Assembly: GCA_025201345.1 (NCBI GenBank)
Contig: JAIXMG010000012.1
Location: 372,001-436,000 of the forward strand
From: Thamnidium elegans
Lineage: Eukaryota; Mucoromycota; Mucoromycetes; Mucorales; Mucoraceae
Length of the DNA: 64,000 nucleotides
Direction of reading: 5' to 3'
Shown here: one piece after another, positions 11,451 through 22,700 of the stretch
Numbering within the stretch: the stretch's first letter is position 1
Layout of the letters: each line of letters begins with the position of its first letter
Notes under the pieces: generated by a model
Database searches by the model: none
Told to the model about the DNA's origin: nothing
Seen by the model: only the letters and a program-made list of their open reading frames with translations
Translations under genes and position numbers: made by a program

Positions 11451-13313
11451 TTATATTACTATTAAAGGTCCTATAATAAATGATTCCCAATCTTGTTCCT
11501 TCTTTATATCCCCAAATTGTTTCAAAGCACTCATTTTGATACTATAATTGCCAGGTTTCACAGTAATATAAAGCTCTTGAGGGACCTCCGGTATACTTTC
11601 TTCTGAATAGGCCAAAACATCATAAGGGATTGATTTAAAGTACTGGCCACTCCAAACCACGGGCAATCTAGGGTTGGTATCATTGACGAAATCACGTTGA
11701 AGATATACCAAAGGGGGAAAAGCGTAACCTAAAATATTCCGAGTACTATTAAATAGTTCTCCTTTCAAGACTAATGTGGGCGCCAACAGTTTTAAATGAA
11801 TCAAAACTGAACTCGGGTGTGATGATGTTAAATCATAAACGATTGACTCTGAAATATCATATGTAGTGTTGGTCGCATTATTTTGAATTTTACAACCGTC
11901 TTTATCGAGGATGGGTAATTCTCGTTGGTTGCCTACAATACCAAAATAGGGAACATGCAAATCTTTGGTATGGCTCTGTGATTTAAATTGAATAAAGCCT
12001 CCGTACATGATATGGACTTTGGGGTCGGTGGGAGGGACGTAAACGATTACTTGTATCGTTTGACTTTGACCTGCAAGTAAAAGCACTTGATCAGCAGAAA
12101 ATTCGAGTTTTGCATAATTAAATGTTTTTAAAGTAGACCCCAAGTACGCATATCCTAATATGGAGCGATTATAGGACGATAACGATACTGATACATTATT
12201 AACAATCTGATAACATACACTGTCTAGACCATAATTGGTTATTGTTAAGTTCCGGGTTCGATAATTTGCTGTAAATGTATCGTTAAAGCTAATCTCTGAT
12301 GGTGTAACATGAGTAGCCTCTAGTATAGTATCATAAACTTTTTTTTTTTATTTAAAAAAAAAGCATTAATCAGTTTATTATTATAAAAATCTGATATTCT
12401 GCATTGTTTTTTTTTACCTTGAATAATACCTGCGCCTTGACTAAGTGGATTATCGAGAAACCCGCTTGTATTGTTATCTATACTAGTTTCCAATGCAAAA
12501 TTTTGAAATTTTTGGTGAACTTGGTTTCGGCTTGTCTTATTTTTACCGTGGTATTCTAAATACAATGCAATGGACCCCGCAACATACGGACACGCCATAG
12601 AAGTCCCTTGTTTCATCCCCCAACTTCCTAAATAACTTGGCAACGTAGAATAAATCAATTGTCCGACAGCAGCAATATTAGGTTTAAAATCAAGTTCAGC
12701 CGTAGGTCCTACACTTGAAAAAGCAGAAACAACTGTCGCGTATTTACTCTTTAGTAAAAGTGTGCTGATTGAGAATTTCAGAAAGACTGTTTGGGGCTTT
12801 TTTGAATTATCAAAAAGGAATTGACCATCTTGTAAAGAGATTACGTATACGGGAATACTGGCATTGTTTAAACGGATGGCTGTAGGCGGCTCATCTATGT
12901 GGTCGTACACGATGGCTCCGATAGCTCCTTTTGATGCAATATGAGTAATCTTGGTCGAAAAGTTACAGTCTCCTCGTTTCACTAGCGCTATCTTTCCTTG
13001 TATATGGTTTGATATAAATTCTGGCAGGCAGGCATCCGATGCAAGGCTACCTTTGCCATTATAAGAAATTGCAAGGTGTCCATCTGGCATAGTTAAATCA
13101 GATCCACGAACAAAGTTAAACCCAATTGGGTTAGGTACGCCTGTAACAGTAAAAGAGCCATCAAATAGACTATATGCGTTATTAACTGAAGCTACTTCAA
13201 AAGCGGATACCACATTTCCTGGAGTGCTGGTAGTGAAAGCTCCTTTATCTCCTGTATTTCCAGCTGAAATTACCACTATATATTTATCATTATTATTTTA
13301 TTTTGAAAAAAGA

Positions 13314-13348
<35 letters not shown>

Positions 13349-14404
13349 GCTGACACCACTAGCAGAAATCTTTGAAATTAACTTTGTTTGAATATTATGT
13401 GGAGCACTCCAAGGCATATCGGAGCCCAAACTCATACTAATAATGTCTACACCTGCATCAAAAGCCATTAGCATAGCAGCCAACACCACGTCACTACGAG
13501 CAGAACCTTGACAGCTGAACACTCTCCACATACCCAGCTTTGCTAACGGCGCTACACCAGTGAAATTCTTTTATCGAGTTAGCTAAAAAAAAATCTATCG
13601 TAACAAATGAAACCTTACATTTTTTTCATCAAATCCAGCAATAATACCAGAAACATGAGTTCCGTGGCCTATGTTTTTATTAATGATAATAAAAAAGTGA
13701 ATTGGTTTTAAAATTACCTGTTGCCCCTGAACCTTTGCCACAGTTATCAAGTGGATCATGGTCTGGCTCTGGTTTGGAATTAGGGTCGCTTGAATTCCAG
13801 TTATCTCCTACGAAATCGTAGCCTGCAACTACTTTAAATCCGGGGCCAAATCCTCCTCCTAATGCTGGATGATAATAATCGACACCTAAACCAGAAAAAA
13901 AATGATCAGTGCTCGATTTATCTTTTTTTTTTCTTTTGTGTGTGTGTGTGTGTGTGGCGTACCTGAATCTATCAAACCTATAAATATACCTTGGCCATTT
14001 AATTTTAATTGGTGATGAACTTTATCTACTTGTGATAAACGATGCGGAGACACAAGACCGACCTGCACTGGGGTTAGGTTATGCAATGCTGGAGTAGAAT
14101 CTGCACGATGGATGATTTGAATAGGTGAGATGGACTTTACGGTTAAATGGCTATGCAGTAATGATATTGTGAGGTTATCTTTCATTTCAATTGAGACAGC
14201 CTGTAAGAATCGATGAGAAATAATTCGATGAATATCAAATAGCGTGCGAAAACTATCGATAAATTCTGTTGTGGCGTTTGGGTTCGTTTCGTATAGCTCC
14301 ACGAGGTAGTGTCTGGAAAGAAGTTTAGGATGAACGCTTGTCGTCACTGGTACGCAGAGTAATACTAACAGTAGTATTATGCTTACTCCTATTTCTCTTA
14401 TCAT
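11451..14404 (-). CDS. Secreted subtilisin-like serine protease (S8, PA domain)
   Basis: Predicted 874 aa from exons 14404-13963, 13885-13718, 13668-13619, 13567-13348, 13275-12418 and 12337-11451. The N-terminus is a signal peptide (hydrophobic IILLLVLLCVPV) followed by an I9-like propeptide. The catalytic triad is visible: Asp in IGLIDSGVDYYHP (split by the exon 1/2 junction), His in GHGTHVSG and Ser in GTSMACPYVAG. A PA domain is inserted between His and Ser (KIALVKRGDCNFSTK, GAIGAIVYD). The C-terminal ~290 residues look like the Fn3-type domain of Vpr/C5a-peptidase-like subtilases. Many N-glycosylation sequons agree with secretion. The usual GTSMATP is GTSMACP. One intron contains a (GT)n repeat. 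Confidence 0.93.
13936..13956. repeat. (TG)n microsatellite in a protease intron
   Basis: About ten TG units lie in the first intron of the subtilase gene, just downstream of the donor on the coding strand. Confidence 0.85.
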
Positions 14405-16156
14405 GCGGTTTGTGTATAATTGAACGATTAAGAAAGAGAGAGAGAAAAAAAAAGAGGGAAATTGAATATAGTATATGGAATTTGCTAGTTGCCTTTATAT
14501 ACGAATAGATCATATTATAAAATGAGTAAAAAAAAATCCTGGTTATTAGAAAATGATGAATGCACGCATGATGTTTACATTGATGGTCTATATGCATGAA
14601 TGACCTATTTGACTCAAGGTTGTTAATGTAGCACTACTTGCTGTTGAGAAGCAATAAAATCCATTAAGACAGTGACACGTAAATGTAAATTTTAACTAGC
14701 TCGAAAATCAACCTAAAGACATGGTAGATATAGTTAGAAGACATATATGTATATTAATTTAAACGTTTCGCTTATATTTCAAATGAAGGGACAGTCGAAA
14801 AAATGATGGATAACGTTAGTATAATGCGCGGTATAAGTTGCGTTTTATTGATCTTTGACTATTCTGAGCTGTTTTATGTATAGTAATAAAAAACAAGAGT
14901 ATATCATACAAAAGTTTCTGTACTTATCAAAAGACTAGTTATAGTTTTTTTTTTTTTTTTTAAAAAAAAAAGGTATCTCTATATTTGCTTACTATTATTA
15001 TAGTTAGTTTTATGTAAGAGTTTACATACATGTTTTAAATACAGTTTAATATGAATCTTATATATCAACAAGCATTTAATTCTTTTACATTAGACAGTAA
15101 TGTTCCCTTTTTTGTACATATAAGGCAATAACGTGCACTCAAATGTATATATATATTTTTTTTTGCCTATCTCGTTATAATTTGATTGGCAAAATTGTAA
15201 AGCAATATATTAAAAAGAAATACTTAAGCAGTAGTCAATGTATTGTGTGATGTATGCTATTTAAACGGTCTATTTGCAATGAGTAATTATTAGACATCAA
15301 TAAAGTATAGTAGAATGTTACACTGACGTTTAAGCAGATTTACGTAATAAAAAAGAGCTTCTGTTTCTCAAAAAAAGAAAAAAAAATGGTGGTACTTGCT
15401 TCTATTTTTCGTATATTTTAAGCATCGCAGACCCTAAAACCATTGTAAAGGGTCCAACAGATTTATAATCTGTTACCGTAAAATTTTACAAGCAATTTAG
15501 TTTTGTCACACTGTAAGACATAAAAATCCTTTGGGTAAAATATTTATTTATAGTGAAGATACCTTACCTTATTAGAAGAAACCTTTCTCTTTTTTTTTTT
15601 ACTAATTATAACTTCTTCTTTTTTTTGCTAGTATTTTTATACAAAAGGGCACACTATGCTTACGTACGCACAACTATGATAGGGTCCATATCCATTACAA
15701 ATACTACGAACGAGATTGTCAAGTTAGATTTATATACATGTTCTAGACTTTTTTTTATAGATAAGATTACTGACACTTACACACGTTTTTATGAGTAACA
15801 CGACTTTATAGCTGTTACTATCTTAAATGCGTGTAATGAAAATGATAAAATAATTTATATTTGTCATATATTACAGCCGATTTATTGAGTACCGGCACAT
15901 ACTTATATTTACGGAATAAACCCCGAGAGGCATATAGAATATAGTGCACATAAAGTAAATGTACACAAAAAACAATTTTTATTTATTTTTTTATTTTTTT
16001 ACTTTACCGTAACAATATATGTTACCCCAAGATACAGATATATCAAAAGTATATTTATTAAAGAGCAAAACGTTTTTAATGAGTTATATAATCGTGATGA
16101 TAAAGGGGGGGGGGGCTATGTAAATCATGGAGATGGATTGTATATGTAAAAAAGAA
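14405..16156. other. Intergenic, no gene recognised
   Basis: 1.75 kb of AT-rich DNA containing the protease promoter. An 81-codon plus ORF at 15553-15798 is low-complexity and not convincing. A T(18)A(10) palindrome lies near 14945-14972, and a G(10) run near 16105. Confidence 0.5.
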
Positions 16157-19028
16157 CTAGGAGAGCTTAATAGTTTTAATAGGATCCAATCTAAACTTAA
16201 GCTCCCTCAGCCGAGCACTTGTCGGATTCCATTGTTCAAATAAAGTTAATAATTTGCTCAGGTCGTCCTTTAATACTTCATCTGCTAAAATCAATGAGTC
16301 GGAGCATATGCCGTGCATGGCCCAAGGTAGATAAAATGGATTCTGTTGCTGTTTCGCTTGAAAGGGTTCCATTTTAGCTTCAATTTCTTTTACAGCAACT
16401 ATAGACGATGTTGATAAAGATGTCTTTCTGGAACTCGAAGACGATACAGGTGGCCTTGTGGATGCTTGGTTTTTACTGGAGGGAAAAGCACGTATGTATT
16501 TTCCAAATGGAGCTGTTTCAAACGTACATCTTACGGCTGTCATATAAACTTCTAATTCTTCGTAAATTGTTGAGTGGCCACCTTCTAACGCATATAAGCT
16601 TCCTGCTAAAACTTCACTTAGATGAGTAAGTAAATCGTAGTCAGGTAGTCCAGTGTTACGTAATCGTAATGCAAATACAATCAAGTTGATAAGAAAGTCA
16701 TCCTGGGAATAAATATGACCATCTATGTAAATGGATCTCAGGATATTAGGATGGTTTACGGATGACATGATTGCAGAGTATAAAGGAACCACTTGATCTT
16801 GCATTGAACCTGTCAGTACCACTTTGATTCCGCATTTTAAAACATATGCAAGTGATTGGCGGAACTTGAGAGAGATTGGACTAGTAGAATCCATGAACTC
16901 AAATAACTCACGTGCAGCATCCGCTTCAAAATACTGGTAAAAAAAAATAAGTAAATCGTTTTTGTGATCTATGCTTTATGACATACCTTTACTATAAGAC
17001 TGCCTTTTAAGGAAGGAAATGGACCATGCGAAATTCCGGCCATTGCTAACAAACAAACCGATTGTCTTATAATGTGAATATGACCTCTTTCTAATAACTT
17101 TTGTAATAACATGATGGATACAGGAGTTCCTTGGGAATGAGTGGCCCATAATATAACATCTGCTGAAGAGACAGCCTCTAGCCAAACCGAGTTTGCTATT
17201 AATTTAGAATATAGTTGACTTACTCTATCCTCAACTTTTCCTTCGCCTTCTAAAGGCACCATTGTAATAGCATCGTTTGATAATGTGACTCCATGCTCAG
17301 TTTGAAAATAAAGTTTTACACCCGATGCCATCTGCTCACAAAATTTCAAGGAAGTACCAGTAGGTTCACCAATCATACTACGGACAAGCTATTGCGAGTG
17401 AGAAAAAAAAAGAGAGAGGAATTATTTAAATGTTTAACAAGTTTTCTATTTACCTTCATAGGAAACCAACCATGTACACCCACGACAACAATACGTTTAT
17501 CTACAATCGTCTTGGGGTCAGAAGATTTCATATCTTCTACAAAGCTAGAAAATTTGGCTCGCATACGTTTTGCTATCCAATTTGAAGTATCTTCAGGTTG
17601 ATCGGGTGGTGGTTGAATCAGTATGGAGTTGATTGCTTCGATTGCTTTAGTGATGATATTATTATTATTGTTCGTTGGTGTCACAATTTCGGGTGTTTCG
17701 GTTTGAATGAATTGTGAGTCAAATGGTGGTAAAACTTGATTCTTTTTTCTTGGATGAAACGAGGATGTAGAAGCAGATAATCTTAATGTTTGACTCGGCA
17801 TAGGTGGCTTTACCGTATCAGGTGTGGGTAATGAAGATGTTCTTTTCACTTTGGCAGGTGCAGATACTGGTGCAGGAGCTGGTGAGGGATTCTTTTTTTT
17901 CGCGTCATCTTGAATTGTTACAACTTTAGTTTGTTTTGAGGAATAAAAGTAAGACGTCCAAGATGTATTTTTTTCTTCTATAATGTTGGGTTGTTTAATA
18001 ACTTGTGATGTTTCTTGTTGGGTATTATCTTGTTGAATATCTGGTGTTACTATTACCTCTTGTTGAGTTGTAATTTGCGTTTTCTGCTCAATGTTTTCTG
18101 CTGTCTTCGTTGCATTAAGAGTATCATCTTGTTCTACAATAGTTTCTGTGTGAGATGAAAATCCAATCCAGGACCAAAATCCTCCTTTATCTTGCTTAGT
18201 TGTACTAATTTCATTTTCGCACGTGGACAATGTAGGAGATATGATAGTTTCTTCTTGTTCAGTGTCATCTATAATTTGTTGTTGTTTTTGTTGATTATTC
18301 ACAGTTTGCAGCTGATCCTTTTGATTATCGAAATAGTCATTATCCAATGATGTCGTTGTAGTTGCAGGTGTATCATTAATTCCATCCTCCTCATCATCGT
18401 CATCATCATCCCCATCACCGTCTATATCTGAATTAACCGTTGGGGTAGGCATTCGTTTAGTTAAACTATCGATAGCTGCCGATCGAGCGTTTTCATGCTC
18501 TTCTTCATGTTTATTATAATAAGCGTTTCCATTTGCCGATACACTGGTTGGAAAAGCTGCTGCAGAAGCTTTGGGTGAATGAGCCATACGTTGCAAAAGC
18601 GAATTAGAAGAATTACTTGCGATAGAAGAAGGTGGACGTTGTTTCTTTTGAATGGCCATACTCTTTGGTAAACTTGAATGAGGAGTAATGGTATCTGGCT
18701 TTTGAGCAAAAGGAATTGGCTTTGACTTGTTGCCATTGAGTGATGACATGGAAGACTTTTTTGCTAATTCAATAGATAATGATATTGAAGCTGATCGTAG
18801 TGGTTCATTTGAAATGAGGGATTCAGGTTCAGAATAGACGAAAGAGTCTCTTTTGTTTAAATTAAAATTATTGACGACTTCGTCAACAATAACGCTAACA
18901 GAGGTTGACTTCACAGTTGGAGATACTTTTGATGTAATCATAGATAATTTTTCACCTTGACCATTTTTTAGTGGTTTTTGCTGTGGTTGCTGCTCTTTTT
19001 GTGTCTCAAATCCAAACCAGCTAAACAT
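16157..19028 (-). CDS. YML020W-like alpha/beta-hydrolase fold protein
   Basis: Predicted 917 aa from exons 19028-17454, 17388-16987 and 16933-16157. The N-terminal ~480 residues are low-complexity (Ser/Thr/Gln-rich, with an Asp run at about residues 205-215) and contain recurring Trp-containing pieces (MFSWFGFE, FWSWIGFS, SWTSYFYS). The C-terminal half is the conserved part: RIVVVGVHGWFP, WATHSQGTPVS (a lipase-like nucleophile elbow), MAGISHGPFP and VLTGSMQDQVVPLYSA. This pattern matches the fungal family of yeast YML020W. Its function is unknown; a lipid hydrolase role is inference only. Introns 1 and 2 fall inside the hydrolase region and are in phase. Confidence 0.85.
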
Positions 19029-19126
19029 TCAAGCGTATTATAAAAATATAATGAAAAAATAAAAGAATAGATATAGACAATGCTATTCATTTTTTTTTCT
19101 TTAAAAAAAAAGGGGGTGATTAAACA

Positions 19127-19829
19127 TGTGATTTGATCAAACCCAACAACTTCAGTGGTGCTGCTTTGTTCATGACCGTAAAGGGTGTACGTGACATAAA
19201 ATTATTCGTCTTGTTCGTCATAGGTATTTCTTGGTGTGCCTGATTTTATGGTTCAATTGTCGTGACGGTTTCTACGCTCCAAAAAAGGGATCGCAGGAAT
19301 CACTCTTTCAGGTATATGAATGACAACTTGTTTTATCATTTCTTTGTCCCTTTAGTTCGGTTTTACTATATGTAAATATATGTTTTGATTTAAATTAGAC
19401 AAACTACTTTTTTTGTTCGTTTCTATACTACGCATAAAATGTCATCTTTTTTATGTCAAAAACATTTAATACCGAAAAATAAAGCTCAGCCATGTAAATC
19501 TTTAAAAAGAATTTTTACAAAGTATAATACACATCTTTGAACTAAAATATCAAATACTGGGTTTTTAGAAAGGTATCAAAAAAGCTATTATCATACCTAC
19601 CTTGTAGGTCGTAAGACAAGAGAGCCCTGGCAATTTTATCAACAACCAATTGCTCGAACCAAAAATTCATTGCTACTGAAAAAAGAATAAATCAAAAAAC
19701 AAGGTGTAATCGTTCAATTGGTGTATTTTTTTTTTTTATCTTTCTGGACCTTTTATTTACTGAACAGGAAAATTTTTTTTTTACTCACTGTATTTAAAAA
19801 ATGGAGGTACAGGTGTCAAACCGTACAAC
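19127..19829 (-). pseudogene. Possible cryptic or decayed spliced gene
   Basis: On the minus strand, short open segments are bordered by good splice signals. Segment 19829-19789 (LYGLTPVPPFFKY) ends at a GTGAGT donor. Segment 19675-19601 starts after TTTTTTCAG and reads IAMNFWFEQLVVDK to SYDLQ, ending at a GTAGGT donor. A segment near 19345-19310 (KQVVIHIPER) can join, in phase, to a final block ending KLLGLIKSHV and a stop near 19127. The first join keeps phase. The link across about 19600-19346 is unproven and no start codon was found. Family not recognised; it may be chance. Confidence 0.25.
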
Positions 19830-20723
19830 CTGAAGCAAAAGAAACAGTAGTTCTTTCGAAAAAAAAAAAAAAGCAAAGGCCCCTTTAAATGCAACCTCAA
19901 CTTTATCCTTATCCAATCATAAAACAACACTATTGTTCCTCGGAGGAACCGCGTATCGATCTTAATTTAAGTTACTAAACCTCCCATATACTCTTTTTCA
20001 TTAAAACTTTAAATATTATTTCATTTATTCAATTTTCTTAGAGCACGCTCTGTTAGTGAAACTTGACTTTTTGATAACAAGACATGTATATATATATATA
20101 TACATTTCTGTTTAGTAATACTTTGCGAATATATTAAAGATATATCTTGAAAGATTAAAAAACTAGTTTCATAGTTCGCATGTGCTGGTTTACTTTTTAT
20201 ATTAACTTCTTGATACACCACCTTTACTATTTCGGATGCCTTTTTTTAAAGTTTAAAATCAGCAATTTTGGGTAAAGATTAATCTTTTTTGAGTGAAGCT
20301 TTGTTTCGTAAAATCCAGATTATATTTGCATTCGATTATTATTTTGTACTAATTATTCGCATGATAAAAATGAATAAATCATGCTGCTTTTTTTTTGCAT
20401 TGTTTTAATGCAAGTGAGTAACAAACAAGAAGAAAAAAAAAAGATCAGAAGACTGTGTAAGGCTAACAAAAAAAAATGTTGGGGTTTGGCTAGACTCCAT
20501 TGTCAAAAGAAAAAAAAACCTGTTTATATATAGAAAAGTTCTGGGAAAACTTTGATACACGTTCTATTTACACATTCGCAAAATGTGTGACATATTTTTT
20601 TTTTTTAAAAAAAAGTGAGACGTATTTCATGCGCTCGTTTATCGAAAGGAACATTAGTGCTAATATGTATGATTAAAGTGACCTATATATCCCATCTTTC
20701 TTTAGAAGTATTTTCCTTTTAAT

Positions 20724-21291
20724 AATGGATCCGTATATTGATACTGGTAGATCCTACTATGTATTAAGTGCGGGTTTGGATTTACAATATTATTCAAAAT
20801 TTGAACATCTTAGAAGATGTTATGCAGAAATACACTTGTCTATAAATTTTATCTCGGCGATATTCTTTCAAGGTTGTCTTTGAACTTGATTGTAGGCGTC
20901 CAAGATAATAAATATATATCATTACTTAACTTAAGCGATGAATCCCTACAAGAGTGTACAGTGAAAAGAGTCTTGATAACCTCCTTTGTTATAAGGAACA
21001 CTTAATTTGTTCTATTTATTTATTAATTCACTTACTAATGGTAATTCTAATAGGAAATGGTATTACAACAAGCAATGGCCTTAAAAAGCAATTTACAGAA
21101 GGACGATTCGAACGTTGGTTCGTAGCTAACAATTCAAGAGTTTACCGGAAAAAGTTCCTTTAGACAAACGCGTTAAGCAAGAGTTTTTAAGTTGTCTGAA
21201 GCCATTTAATCTGACATTATTCCAGCTAAAGCAACTAAATGGTCAACTATTCACAATGATTTTTATTTTTAACCGTTTATATCTAACAAAA
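20724..21291 (+). pseudogene. Possible degenerate coding region
   Basis: An ATG at 20724 opens a 52-residue frame (MDPYIDTGRSYYVLSAGLDL...) closed by TGA. Protein-like segments follow in other frames: VQDNKYISLLNLSDESLQEC, then NGLKKQFTEGRFERWFVANN, which runs into TAG while the neighbouring frame continues open as VPLDKRVKQEFLSCLKPFNL. This shift pattern fits a decayed gene, but I do not recognise the family. Confidence 0.25.
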
Positions 21292-22700
21292 GTATAATAG
21301 ATCTTTAAATAATACACAAAATATTTACAAGCGACATTCATATATATCGTTCAGCTTTTTTAAAACTATATTGTGTATATGATTCTAGATTACTTGCGCT
21401 CGTTATTTATTTCTGTAGCATGAAACGTATATTTCAAATCAACTGACACTATTTTAAAAACTGATGAGTTTTACGTGTATTTTATGCGTATAATACATAA
21501 AAGATAGTACGATTTTATTCTGTGAGTAAAGTATACCAATACTACTTAACGTCATTGTAAAACCTCCCTGTTTTACTAAATCAAAGCACCTGTTATTTAT
21601 GTAAGCAAACTTTGGTACTAGCGCCAGGTATAGAGATAGGAAATATTTTATTAAACTGTAACTGTATATCTTATATACACAAAATATCCCTTATCGTATC
21701 TTCAGGGTAGAAAACTATAATGATATACTATATCTCGATATACACTCAATAAATTAGATAATCCATCAATGTTATATCTCTTCCAAATAGAATAAAAAAA
21801 AAACGTGTGCTCGTGATTCCACTTGTACCGGGGCGGAATAATAATAAAAAAAAAACTTCCCTAGAATAAGTTCCTTTTAAAAGAAGGGTACTCCCTAGCG
21901 CGCGCGAGAGCTCAGATGGGTTTCCCTTCCAAATGGCATTTAAGTACTTATTGTAACACATTGATATTTTTAAATGTCCGCTTTTCATTTCAAACCATAT
22001 TGATGTGACACACACTTTTTTTATTACGTTAGAAGAAATCATCCGCAAGGGTCTTTTATATAATCTGCCCGAATTTGCGAGCGGTTAGTGATAAGTTGTA
22101 CATGAGAGCACCAACCACTCGAAGCTAATGTAATCAGAGGCTTAGTAGTATTGATGTGAGTGGAGGGAGTATTGGATAAGCAAATAAGAACAAGGACAAA
22201 AAGAAACTTGTGGGAATAAATAAAATTATCTGTGAAACGATAACTCAGGCCTTGAGAAGTAAAATGCTCATCTATAAAGTTAAAAAGAAAAAATATACAA
22301 ATAGTATATAATTGAATATATAAAATAGTAATTTTCGATATATATATATTAAAAAAAAATGAAGTGTAATAGATAAACTAATGGATCTAAAAAAAAAATT
22401 AGAATAGAAATTACTGATAGAAATAGGAAATATACTTTTTGGGAGGGGAAAAAAAAAAGAGTTGGGTATCACAACTTTAAAAAGGACCATGCACACTGAA
22501 TTAAATTGTTTTAGTGGTGATTTCGGTGGTAACTTCTTTTTATAGTTATCAAACATTTCTATTGTACTCCACCCATAACCAATAGTGACACGCTGAAATA
22601 AACTATTATACAATTCTTGGAATCTAATTTTTTTTTTTTTTTAATCTATTTCATCTTTCTTCCCTATACCTTTTTTTTTATTTATTCTTTAAAAAAAAAA

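Larger units (their letters stand above)
19029..22700. other. 3.7 kb without a confident gene
   Basis: Contains the promoter of the hydrolase gene at its low end and the 5' leader of the kelch-BTB gene at its high end. In between are two sets of exon-like fragments, listed separately, and a (CG)n-like patch at 21897-21907 that stands out in AT-rich DNA. A 100-codon minus ORF (21746-22048) crosses that patch and is not recognisable. No tRNA or other RNA gene was identified. Confidence 0.45.

Noticed and set aside
21746..22048. 100-codon minus ORF crossing the GC patch
   Set aside because: Parts look protein-like, but there is no recognisable motif, no splice context, and it runs through homopolymers and the GCGCGC tract.
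22617..22700. N-terminal extension of the kelch-BTB frame
   Set aside because: It encodes only Phe/Leu/Ile/Lys from the T-rich leader; the ATG at 22701 begins conserved-looking sequence.
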